From: an uncultured Oscillospiraceae bacterium
Lineage (GTDB): Bacteria; Bacillota; Clostridia; Oscillospirales; Oscillospiraceae
DNA: 64,000 bases
Assembly: GCA_934646185.1 (NCBI GenBank)
Contig: CAKUEH010000001.1
Coordinates: forward strand, 1-64,000
Direction: 5' to 3'
Under the pieces are notes generated by a model. That model ran no database searches, was not told the DNA's origin, and was given only the letters and a program-made list of their open reading frames with translations. The position numbers and the translations under genes are program-made. Positions 19,261 to 27,146 of the stretch are shown piece by piece (the stretch's first letter is position 1; each line of letters opens with the position of its first letter).

Positions 19261-20640
19261 ATGCGAACAGTACGAAGCATGATAGCTCTGCTCCACGCGG
19301 TTCTTTTGGCCGCCGCGCTCTGCGGCTGTGCGGCTTCTCCTCCGGGCGAATCGCCCGGCAGCGCCCCGGCCAAGCCGGTCGACGCGACGGATTTTATGTC
19401 CAACGCGGGCCCGGTTTTCCCGCTGACGCTGGCACAGGCGGAGCCTGCGCTTTTTGCCGATCGGGAGCTGCTGCTGGACTGCGCGCCCTATGCCGAAGAG
19501 AATACTGCCGCAATCACTGTGACAGACCGCTATACGATCCGCAATGATTCTGACGAAGATCGCACCGTGACGGCGCTCTATCCCTTCGTTTCCAGCCTCA
19601 GTGACCTCGGTACGCTCCAACCGTCGCTGACGGCGGATGGAACCGCCATAAAGAGCACGCTCTATCCCGGCGCGTTCCCCGGCTGGTTTGGTCCGGCCAG
19701 TCCCGAACCGGAGGACGCGGAGCAGCGCTGGAACATCCGCCATGCGGAAAGCTGGACGGAGTATCAGACGCTGCTGACCGGCAGCGATCAGGCCGACGCG
19801 CTCGCTCCGAAAACACTGCCGGAGCAGACCGTCTATGTCTATTCCTTTACCGCATCCGGCGAAACGACGGCAAACGCGGCGACGCTGGCGATCACAGTTG
19901 ATGCAGATCCGGATGAAACGACGATCCTGACCTACGGGATCAACGGCTATGGCCAGAACGAAGCGACAGGCCAGCCGCAGTACAGCTATTTTACAAGGGC
20001 GCATAACCAGTCGCTGCATCTGCTTATCGTGCTCGGGCAGGATCTGACCGGCTGCACGATGCAGGGCTATACGGACGGAAGCTGTGAGAAGGGGAAGGAG
20101 CTGGACACGCTCGAAGGAACCGTGACGCGCACAGAAATGGCCCTTGCGGACCTACTGCGGCAGACCGCCGCCGCGCAGCTCGGCGCGGACGCTTCCGCTG
20201 ACGAGATTGACTGGCTCGCAGCTGCTGCCGCGGAGCTTCTGACACAATACGGCATCTGTTCTGCCGCACCCGCCGAGCGCTACAGCGATGGCATGCTGGA
20301 CGCAGTGCTTCAGGATATGGAAGCTGTCCAGCGCGTCTGCTATGCCGCGGCGGACATCACCATCCCGGCGGGCGGAGCAGTCTGCATTGAGGCTGTCTCA
20401 CGCAAGCCGCACAGCTTTGATTTCTTCGGATTTTATAATAAATCGGTTGACGGTTATGGAATTATGACAACCGGAAGCGCTTTGACCATGAAAAACCAGA
20501 CCGCGCGTCTGGAGACACACGGTCTGGTTGCAATCTATGGGCAGAATTTCGAGTTTGACGGGCAGGGGAGCGCCGTTCCACTGTCCGCGGATCCGGAATA
20601 TTACTATCTCAATCTGACAGCCGGATCCGAGCCCTCATAA
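19261..20640 (+). CDS. Lipoprotein of unknown function
   Basis: A 459-residue secreted lipoprotein. The ATG at 19261 follows CAGGAGGGAAACTCT, and the signal peptide ends in a lipobox (AALCGC, lipidated Cys near residue 22). A Pro/Gly/Ser-rich linker precedes a beta-rich region with TVTDRYTIRNDSDEDRTVTA and a long central Ala-rich helical stretch (about 295-350). No catalytic motif or known family was recognised. It is a single gene after the rpoD terminator; its stop (TAA) overlaps the convergent adh stop by 6 bases (TCATAA). Probably an extracytoplasmic binding or sensory protein, but that is a guess. Confidence 0.75.
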   Translation: MRTVRSMIALLHAVLLAAALCGCAASPPGESPGSAPAKPVDATDFMSNAGPVFPLTLAQAEPALFADRELLLDCAPYAEENTAAITVTDRYTIRNDSDEDRTVTALYPFVSSLSDLGTLQPSLTADGTAIKSTLYPGAFPGWFGPASPEPEDAEQRWNIRHAESWTEYQTLLTGSDQADALAPKTLPEQTVYVYSFTASGETTANAATLAITVDADPDETTILTYGINGYGQNEATGQPQYSYFTRAHNQSLHLLIVLGQDLTGCTMQGYTDGSCEKGKELDTLEGTVTRTEMALADLLRQTAAAQLGADASADEIDWLAAAAAELLTQYGICSAAPAERYSDGMLDAVLQDMEAVQRVCYAAADITIPAGGAVCIEAVSRKPHSFDFFGFYNKSVDGYGIMTTGSALTMKNQTARLETHGLVAIYGQNFEFDGQGSAVPLSADPEYYYLNLTAGSEPS

Positions 20641-21690
20641 CCGCACGACAGGCTTGATGAGATCGCGCGGCTTGTCCTTCATAAGCTGCAGGGATTCCGG
20701 CAGCTTATCCCAGCCGTCGAAGACGTGCGTGATGAGCGGCTTTACATCGAGACGACCGTTCGTCATGAGCGCGGCCAGCTTTTCCATCCGCAGCCGTCCG
20801 CCCGGCATGAGACCGCCGTTGATCTGCTTGTGTCCCATCCCGACACCCCACTCCGCGCGCGGCAGGCGTACATATTCTCCGCTACCAAGATAGTTGACGT
20901 TTCCAACCTTTCCGCCCGGCTTCAGCGCTTTTATGACCGGAATGAACGTATCGACGCCGCCGCCCGCGATGATCGCGCGGTCGACGCCCTTTCCGCCGGT
21001 CATGGCAAGCACCTGCTCGTCGATAGGGCCGTCTTTATAGCTGATAAAATCGGAGGCCCCGTATTGCCGCGCGGCTTCCACGCAGACTGGCCGCGTCCCG
21101 ACCGCAAGGATCCTGGCCGCGCCCCGAAGCGCCGCGCCCGCAACGGACATCAGTCCGACCGGGCCGATACCGACCACAAGCACCGTATCGCCAAACTGCA
21201 CGTCTGCCAGCTCCGCGCCGTGAAAGCCGGTCGGCACCATGTCCGAGAGCATGCAGGCCTCCACAATGTCCATGCCCTCCGGAAGATGCGCCAGATTGCC
21301 GTCGGCGTCATTTACATGGAAATACTCCGCGAATACGCCGTCCTTGATATTCGAAAACTTCCATCCGGCCAGCATCCCGCCGGAGTGCATCGCGAAACCG
21401 GCCTGCGCCTCCAGAGAGCTCCAGTCCGGCGTGATGGCCGGGACGAGGACCCGGTCGCCGGGCCTGAAGTCCTTCACCAGCGCGCCTGTCTCCACGACCT
21501 CCGCGCAGCATTCATGTCCAAGGATCAGATCATGCCGGTCGCCGACTGCGCCCTCCCAGACGGTATGCACGTCCGATGTGCAGACTGCCGCCGCAAGCGG
21601 ACGGCAGACCGCATCCATCGGCCCGCATGCCGGGCGGGGCTTTTCTATCCAGCCGACCTCGCCGACCCGCAGCATTGCAAATCCCTTCAT
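20635..21690 (-). CDS. adh: NADP-dependent zinc alcohol dehydrogenase, isopropanol dehydrogenase type
   Basis: Reduces short secondary ketones (acetone to isopropanol) or oxidises the alcohols. With the ATG at 21690 the product is 351 residues, exactly the length of the Clostridium beijerinckii secondary ADH, and it aligns from MKGFAML at the start to KDKPRDLIK at the end. The single catalytic zinc set is conserved (C37, H59, E60, D150) and the structural-zinc lobe is absent, as in that enzyme. NADP determinants G198, T199 (Ser in C. beijerinckii), R200 and Y218 are all present. It is a single leftward gene with TGGGGATACG before the ATG. No acetone-forming genes are in the window. Confidence 0.93.
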   Translation of the reverse strand: MKGFAMLRVGEVGWIEKPRPACGPMDAVCRPLAAAVCTSDVHTVWEGAVGDRHDLILGHECCAEVVETGALVKDFRPGDRVLVPAITPDWSSLEAQAGFAMHSGGMLAGWKFSNIKDGVFAEYFHVNDADGNLAHLPEGMDIVEACMLSDMVPTGFHGAELADVQFGDTVLVVGIGPVGLMSVAGAALRGAARILAVGTRPVCVEAARQYGASDFISYKDGPIDEQVLAMTGGKGVDRAIIAGGGVDTFIPVIKALKPGGKVGNVNYLGSGEYVRLPRAEWGVGMGHKQINGGLMPGGRLRMEKLAALMTNGRLDVKPLITHVFDGWDKLPESLQLMKDKPRDLIKPVVRL

Positions 21691-21751
21691 ACGTATCCCC
21701 ACTTTCTGATCAAGTCGAGATAGTATGTGAAGAAACAGAGCTGACTATACG

Positions 21752-21787
21752 AAAGCAGCGGCTTCCGACAAGGAAGCCGCTGCTTTT
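21752..21787 (-). terminator. Terminator of the aryl-acid (T-box) operon
   Basis: AAGCAGCGGCTTCC/GGAAGCCGCTGCTT with a 5-base loop, 4 bases after the aminotransferase stop on the minus strand. It is flanked by short T-runs on both strands, so it may also insulate the adh gene. Confidence 0.85.
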
Positions 21788-21790
21788 GTA

Positions 21791-22957
21791 TCAGCCCATT
21801 TTTTCCTTCAGATGCGACAGTCGGTCGAGCGCCTCATAAAGCGTCTCGTCCTTTTTGGCAAAATGGACGCGGACGATATGATTGACGTTCTCATTGAAGA
21901 ACGACGTGCCCGGAACGCAGGCGACGCCGACCTTTTCGGCCATTTCGAGGCAGAAATCCACATCGGATTCGCCCTTGCGCATATACGGGCCGATATCGGC
22001 CAGCACGAAATATGCGCCCTGCGGATCCGTAAACGGAATGCCGATCTGCCTCAGCCCGTCGGTAAACAGCTTTTTCATGTGCGCGTAATGATCGCCGAAT
22101 TCCTTGTAGTAGCTGTCCGGCATGTCAAGGCCCACAACGGCGGCCTCCATCAGGGGGGACGGCGCGCCGACGGTATTGAAGTCGTGATATTGCTTGATGC
22201 GATCCATGATCGGCTTCGGCGCAATGGCATATCCGAGCCGCCAGCCGGTAATGGAATATGTCTTGGACAGGCTCGAGCAGCTGACCGTGCGTTCCCACAT
22301 GCCGGGCAGGCTGTTCATGTAGATATGTTTGTGGCCCTCATAGACGATATGCTCATAGACCTCGTCCATGATGGCGAATGCGTCATACTTGATGCAGAGC
22401 TCGGAAATGAGCTTCAGCTCGTCATAGGTGAAGACCTTGCCGGACGGGTTCGACGGATTGCAGATCAGAATGGCCTTTGCGCCCTGCTTGAAGGCATCCT
22501 CCAGTACATTCGCGTCAAAATTGAAATCCGGCGGCACCAGCGGCACAAAGACCGGTTCACAGTCGGCCATAATGGCCTGCGCGCGGTAATTCTCAAAATA
22601 CGGGGAGAACATGATGATCTTATCGCCGGGATTCGTCAGGGCGAAGATCGTGTCGACCATGGCCTCGGTCGAGCCGATGGTCACGACCATATCGGTATCC
22701 GGATCGAGCGTGCGGCCCATGAAGCGTCCAGCCTTGCGCGCAAGTGCCTGCCGGAAATTCGGCGCGCCCATCGTGATGGGGTACTGGTGCGGGCCCAGCG
22801 CGCTGACCTCCGCCAGACGGTCGGTGAGCGCTTTGGGCGGGTCAAAGTCGGGGAAACCCTGCGCCAGATTGATCGCGCCGCATGCAAGACTCACGCGCGT
22901 CATGCGGCGAATCACGGAGTCGGTGAATAATTTGTTTTTTCTGCTCATTTCCTGCAT
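21791..22957 (-). CDS. Class I/II pyridoxal-phosphate aminotransferase (probably aromatic)
   Basis: A 388-residue fold-type I aminotransferase. It would move an amino group between an amino acid and a 2-oxo acid. Seen: INLAQGFPDFDPP (substrate arm), ICNPSNPSGKVF, IMDEVYEHIVY (PLP-pyridine Asp) and SCSSLSKTYSITGWRLGY with the Schiff-base Lys and the phosphate-binding Arg. It is the last gene of the T-box operon, 3 bases after the ACT gene. Beside indolepyruvate-type oxidoreductase and arylacetate-CoA ligase, the likely job is conversion of aryl-pyruvates to Phe/Tyr/Trp. Sequence alone does not fix the substrate. Confidence 0.88.
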   Translation of the reverse strand: MQEMSRKNKLFTDSVIRRMTRVSLACGAINLAQGFPDFDPPKALTDRLAEVSALGPHQYPITMGAPNFRQALARKAGRFMGRTLDPDTDMVVTIGSTEAMVDTIFALTNPGDKIIMFSPYFENYRAQAIMADCEPVFVPLVPPDFNFDANVLEDAFKQGAKAILICNPSNPSGKVFTYDELKLISELCIKYDAFAIMDEVYEHIVYEGHKHIYMNSLPGMWERTVSCSSLSKTYSITGWRLGYAIAPKPIMDRIKQYHDFNTVGAPSPLMEAAVVGLDMPDSYYKEFGDHYAHMKKLFTDGLRQIGIPFTDPQGAYFVLADIGPYMRKGESDVDFCLEMAEKVGVACVPGTSFFNENVNHIVRVHFAKKDETLYEALDRLSHLKEKMG

Positions 22958-22960
22958 CGT

Positions 22961-23416
22961 TTATTCCTGCCTTTCCTGATCTGATGAAACAATGCCGAGC
23001 TCTGCCGCTCCGGCAAGATGCATGCCGTTTGCGCACAGCAGCGACGAGGCTTCTGCCGGCGATGCGACACGGAGGATCATATACGCCATCCCGTTCGGCT
23101 GGCCGAAGATCGAATACATATACTGAACGTCGATCTGCTTCTCCGCCAGGATCTGCAGCAGACGGCTCAGTCCGCCCGGCTCGTCCGGCACGCCGACGGC
23201 CACCACCTCGCTCGAAGAGAAGATAAACCCGCTTTCGCGCAGCACGCGGCACGCATCCGGCTCGTGGCTGGCGATGAGGCGCAGCACGCCGTAGTCGCTC
23301 GTTTCGGCAATGTTGATCGCGCGCAGATCAATGCCGTTTCCGGCCAGCAGCGCCGTGATCTCGGCCAGCTGCCCGGCCCGGTTTTCCAAAAAAACGGAGA
23401 TCTGATGAATTGCCAT
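22961..23416 (-). CDS. Tandem ACT-domain regulatory protein
   Basis: A 151-residue protein made of two ACT domains and nothing else. The first starts ISVFLENRAGQLAEITALLA (2-60), the second VPDEPGGLSRLLQILAEK (75-140). Both carry the glycine-containing loop that binds small ligands, usually amino acids. Stand-alone ACT pairs are often found beside indolepyruvate oxidoreductase/phenylacetate-CoA ligase genes. It may sense an aromatic amino acid and modulate the neighbouring enzymes. It lies 13 bases after paaK. Confidence 0.9.
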   Translation of the reverse strand: MAIHQISVFLENRAGQLAEITALLAGNGIDLRAINIAETSDYGVLRLIASHEPDACRVLRESGFIFSSSEVVAVGVPDEPGGLSRLLQILAEKQIDVQYMYSIFGQPNGMAYMILRVASPAEASSLLCANGMHLAGAAELGIVSSDQERQE

Positions 23417-23429
23417 AGCTTCTTCCTCC

Positions 23430-24728
23430 TTAGATCCTGCGTTTGTCGATCACGCGGATGGCCTTGCCCTCGCTGCGGGCGATAGACTTCGGGGAAACGA
23501 GATGCACCTGCGCAAAAATACCGAGCATCGCCTTGAGCGCGGCGACGAGACTCTTCTCGCGCTGCGTGATCTCGGCCAGAGAGTCGGAGAAGTGCTCCGG
23601 CGTCATCTCGACGAGCACATCCAGCGTATCGGAGTTGTTGACGCGGTCGACGACGATCTGATAATTGGACGTATAGCTCTGCTCGAGCAGCACGGTTTCG
23701 ATCTGCGACGGGAAGACGTTCACGCCCTTGACAATCAGCATATCGTCGCTGCGGCCCATGGGCTTGCACATCTTGATGTGCGTCCGTCCGCAGGGACAGT
23801 CTTCATGGCGCAGAATGCAGATATCGCGCGTCCGATAGCGCAGCAGCGGGAACGCCTGCTTCGTGATCGAGGTAAAGACCAGCTCGCCCTGCGTCCCCTC
23901 CGGCAGTACCTCACCGGTGTCGGGGTCGATAATTTCCGCGATGAAATGATCCTCGTTGATGTGCATGCCCGTCTGCGCGCTGCATTCATAGGCAACGCCC
24001 GGGCCGGAAAGCTCCGTCAGGCCGTAGATATCATATGCCTTGATGCCGAGGCTCTTCTGGATATCCTGCCGCATCTGCTCGCTCCACGCTTCCGCGCCAA
24101 AGATACCGGCCTTCAGATGGATCTTGTCCTGCATACCGCGCTCGTGGATGGATTCTGCCAGATACGCTGCGTAAGACGGCGTGCAGCACAGAATGGTCGA
24201 GCCGAGATCCTCCATGAACTGCAGCTGCCGGTCCGTGTTGCCGGAGGACATCGGCAGCGTCAGGCAGCCGAGCTTCTGGCTGCCGCCGTTGAGCCCAAAG
24301 CCGCCGGTAAACAGGCCGTAGCCGTATGCGACCTGACACACATCCTCCGGGCCAGCGCCCGCCGCGGCCAGCGCCCGCGCGCAGCAGTCGTCCCAGAGAT
24401 CAATGTCTTCCTTGGTATAAAACGCAACGACGCGCTTCCCGGTCGTGCCGGAGGTGGAGTGGATGCGGACGCATTTTTCCAGCGGTTCCGCCAGCAGGCC
24501 AAACGGATACGCTTCGCGCAGATCGGCTTTGTTCAAAAACGGCAGCTTGTAAAGATCGTCCCGGCTTTTGATATCATCCGGCGTGACATGCGCTTCTTCC
24601 ATCTTTGCGCGGTAGTAGGGGACATTGTCCCAAACATGCCGCACCTGCTGCACCAGCCGCTCATCCTGCCAGGCCCGGATCTGCTCCCGGCTGGCGCATT
24701 CGATTTCCTTCTGATAATACCGTTCCAT
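23430..24728 (-). CDS. paaK: Phenylacetate-CoA ligase family enzyme
   Basis: ATP-dependent activation of phenylacetate or a related aryl acid to its CoA thioester. The 432-residue product starts at ATG 24728 after AAGGAGAACCC and has the PaaK layout. Seen: PFLNKADLREAYPFGL, the AMP-binding HSTSGTTGKRVV, YGLTELSGPGVAYEC, RTRDICIL, and the C-terminal GRSDDMLIVKGVNVFPSQIE domain. It lies directly after iorB in the T-box operon, the arrangement expected for interconversion of aryl acid, aryl-acetyl-CoA and aryl-pyruvate. Confidence 0.95.
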   Translation of the reverse strand: MERYYQKEIECASREQIRAWQDERLVQQVRHVWDNVPYYRAKMEEAHVTPDDIKSRDDLYKLPFLNKADLREAYPFGLLAEPLEKCVRIHSTSGTTGKRVVAFYTKEDIDLWDDCCARALAAAGAGPEDVCQVAYGYGLFTGGFGLNGGSQKLGCLTLPMSSGNTDRQLQFMEDLGSTILCCTPSYAAYLAESIHERGMQDKIHLKAGIFGAEAWSEQMRQDIQKSLGIKAYDIYGLTELSGPGVAYECSAQTGMHINEDHFIAEIIDPDTGEVLPEGTQGELVFTSITKQAFPLLRYRTRDICILRHEDCPCGRTHIKMCKPMGRSDDMLIVKGVNVFPSQIETVLLEQSYTSNYQIVVDRVNNSDTLDVLVEMTPEHFSDSLAEITQREKSLVAALKAMLGIFAQVHLVSPKSIARSEGKAIRVIDKRRI

Positions 24729-24744
24729 GGGTTCTCCTTCTGCC

Positions 24745-25317
24745 TTACGCCTCCGCGCCGAGCGCGAAGGCCTTTTTGTTGAGTTCGAGGAATTTCGCGG
24801 GGACGCTTTTCTCGATCGCGTCCTGCCACTGTTCGTCTGTAAAGTGGAAATACCGGCTGAGTCTGCCCAACAGCACGAGATTGACGGCTTTGGCCGAGCC
24901 TGCCTTGAGCGCAAGTCCCAGTGCGTCCATCGCGTCGAGCCGAACGGGAAGCGCCGCGAGCTTTTCCTCCAGCGCCTTCGGATAGTCTGCCGCGCCCGTG
25001 ATGACTGGCATGGGATTGATCTTCTGCGTATTGGTCAGCAGAACGCCGCCCTCTTTCAGATACTCTGCCCAGCGGGCCGCTTCCAGCAGCTCGAACGAGA
25101 GGACAAAATCGGCTTCCCCCTTGTCAATGATCGGGGAGTAGACCTTCTCTCCATAGCGCACATAGGTCACGACGCTGCCGCCGCGCTGGCTCATGCCGTG
25201 GACCTCGCTGACCTTTACGTCATAGCCGTTTTCCAGCAGGATCCGGCCCAGCAGCTTACTGGCCAGAAGCGTGCCCTGTCCGCCGACGCCGACGATCATG
25301 ATGTTTTTCGTTTCCAT
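24745..25317 (-). CDS. iorB: Indolepyruvate:ferredoxin oxidoreductase, beta subunit
   Basis: The small (gamma-type) subunit of the enzyme that reversibly converts aryl-pyruvates plus CoA to aryl-acetyl-CoA, CO2 and reduced ferredoxin. The 190-residue product starts METKNIMIVGVGGQGTLLASKLLG, with EVHGMSQRGGSVVTYVRYG typical of the family. ATG 25317 is chosen for AAAGGAGGCACTGTC upstream. It follows iorA by 17 bases. Confidence 0.95.
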   Translation of the reverse strand: METKNIMIVGVGGQGTLLASKLLGRILLENGYDVKVSEVHGMSQRGGSVVTYVRYGEKVYSPIIDKGEADFVLSFELLEAARWAEYLKEGGVLLTNTQKINPMPVITGAADYPKALEEKLAALPVRLDAMDALGLALKAGSAKAVNLVLLGRLSRYFHFTDEQWQDAIEKSVPAKFLELNKKAFALGAEA

Positions 25318-25334
25318 GACAGTGCCTCCTTTTC

Positions 25335-27068
25335 TCATTCGCCCAGCGCGCCCTTATGGCACAGCTGGCGGCACAGACCGCAACCCGTGCAGAGCGTGTT
25401 GTCGATCTGCACCTTTCCGCCCGTCACGCTGATGGCGGGACAGCCGAGCTTCATGCAGGACTTGCAGCCCACGCACTTTTCGGGCTTTGCCTCGATGGGG
25501 CCGGCATGCCTGACGTATTTGAGCAGGGCGCACGGACGGCGGGAGATGATGACCGAAGGCTCGTCCGCGGCCAGCTCTTCCTTGACGGCCTTGTCGCAGG
25601 CGGCAAGATCATACGGGTCAACGACACGCACACGCCGGATGCCGACGGCGCGGCACAACGCCTCCAGATCGATCTTCGTGCAGGGATCTCCCTTGAGGTT
25701 GAAGCCTGTCGTCGGGTTCTGCTGGTGGCCGGTCATGCCGGTGATGGAGTTGTCAAGAATGATAACGGTCGAGGTCGACTCGTTATAGGCGATGTTGATG
25801 AGCCCTGTCACGCCGGAGTGCATGAACGTCGAATCGCCGATCACGGCGACGGTGTGCGCCGCATTCTTTTCCCCGGAGGCTTTGTTGAACCCATGCAGAC
25901 CGGAGACGGACGCGCCCATGCAGATGGTCGAATCGATCGCGGAAAGCGGCGCCGCGGCGCCCAGCGTATAGCAGCCGATATCGCCGAGAACCGTCAGCTT
26001 GTTCTTTTTCAGCGTATAGAACAGACCTCTGTGCGGACAGCCCGCGCACATGACAGGCGGACGGCCCGGGATCGCTTCGGCCAGCTTTTTCCCGGTATGT
26101 ACCGGCATGCCGAGCTTTTCCGCCACATAATTCTGGCTGAACTCGCCGATGCAGCCGAACAGCTCCTTGCCGGCGACATTCTGCACACCGATAGAGCGGC
26201 AGTGCGTCTCGATGATCCCGTCCAGCTCTTCCACGACGATGACCTTTTCAACGCTTTCGGCAAATTCCAGAATTTTTTGAACCGGCAGGGGATTGATCAT
26301 GCCGAGTTTCAGGACGGGATACCGGTCGCCGCAGACCTCCTTGACATACTGATAGCTGGTCGAGGACGCAATCAGGCCGACGGAACGGTCGGCTCCGGCC
26401 TCCGTGCGGTTGATCTCCGCCGTCTCGGCCCACTCCTGCAAGGAACGTGTCCGCTGTTCCACAATGGGGTGGCGTGCCTTGGCGCAGGCGGGCATCATGA
26501 CAAACTTGGCAATATTCTTTTCGTAGGGAACGGGCGAGAATTCCTGCCTGTCAGACGGCTCCACAACGCTCTGCGAGTGCGCGACGCGGGTACACATTTT
26601 GAGCAGAACCGGCGTGTCAAATTTTTCGGAGATCTCATAGGCCAGCTTTGCGAAAGCCAGCGTTTCCGCCGCGTCGGACGGCTCGAGCATCGGCAGCTTT
26701 GCCGCGATGGCATAGTGCCGCGAGTCCTGTTCGTTCTGTGATGAGTGCATACCCGCATCGTCTGCCACGCCAATCACAAGTCCTCCGCGCACACCGGTAT
26801 AGGACAGCGTGAACAGCGGGTCGGCCGCAACGTTCAGCCCGACATGCTTCATGCCGCAGAAGCTGCGATAGCCTGCCAGACTTGCGCCGAACGCGGCTTC
26901 CATCGCGACCTTTTCGTTTGGGGCCCATTCCGCGTAAATCTCCGGATATTTGGCTGCGCATTCCGTGATTTCCGTGCTGGGCGTACCGGGATAGCTGGAG
27001 ACAAAGCTGCATCCGGCCTCGTACAGACCGCGCGCGGCAGCCTCGTTGCCGAGCATCAGGGTTTTCAT
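25335..27068 (-). CDS. iorA: Indolepyruvate:ferredoxin oxidoreductase, alpha subunit
   Basis: The large subunit, 577 residues. The N-terminal pyrimidine-type domain opens MKTLMLGNEAAARGLYEAG, with SSYPGTPSTEI. The TPP-binding domain has GDSTFMHSGVTGLINIAYN and the GMTGHQQNP motif. The C-terminus carries two ferredoxin-like 4Fe-4S motifs (CVGCKSCMKLGCP and CTGCGLCRQLCHKG). With iorB it forms the complete oxidoreductase. The reaction is reversible; in Methanococcus maripaludis and related archaea the reductive carboxylation direction supports aromatic amino acid synthesis from aryl acids. The T-box upstream favours that direction here. Confidence 0.96.
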   Translation of the reverse strand: MKTLMLGNEAAARGLYEAGCSFVSSYPGTPSTEITECAAKYPEIYAEWAPNEKVAMEAAFGASLAGYRSFCGMKHVGLNVAADPLFTLSYTGVRGGLVIGVADDAGMHSSQNEQDSRHYAIAAKLPMLEPSDAAETLAFAKLAYEISEKFDTPVLLKMCTRVAHSQSVVEPSDRQEFSPVPYEKNIAKFVMMPACAKARHPIVEQRTRSLQEWAETAEINRTEAGADRSVGLIASSTSYQYVKEVCGDRYPVLKLGMINPLPVQKILEFAESVEKVIVVEELDGIIETHCRSIGVQNVAGKELFGCIGEFSQNYVAEKLGMPVHTGKKLAEAIPGRPPVMCAGCPHRGLFYTLKKNKLTVLGDIGCYTLGAAAPLSAIDSTICMGASVSGLHGFNKASGEKNAAHTVAVIGDSTFMHSGVTGLINIAYNESTSTVIILDNSITGMTGHQQNPTTGFNLKGDPCTKIDLEALCRAVGIRRVRVVDPYDLAACDKAVKEELAADEPSVIISRRPCALLKYVRHAGPIEAKPEKCVGCKSCMKLGCPAISVTGGKVQIDNTLCTGCGLCRQLCHKGALGE

Positions 27069-27146
27069 CGAGATTCCTCCTGTTCGCGGCGGAGCCGCAT
27101 GAAAATGATCATTATATTTTAAACGTTTCGACTGCGTTCGTCAAGC

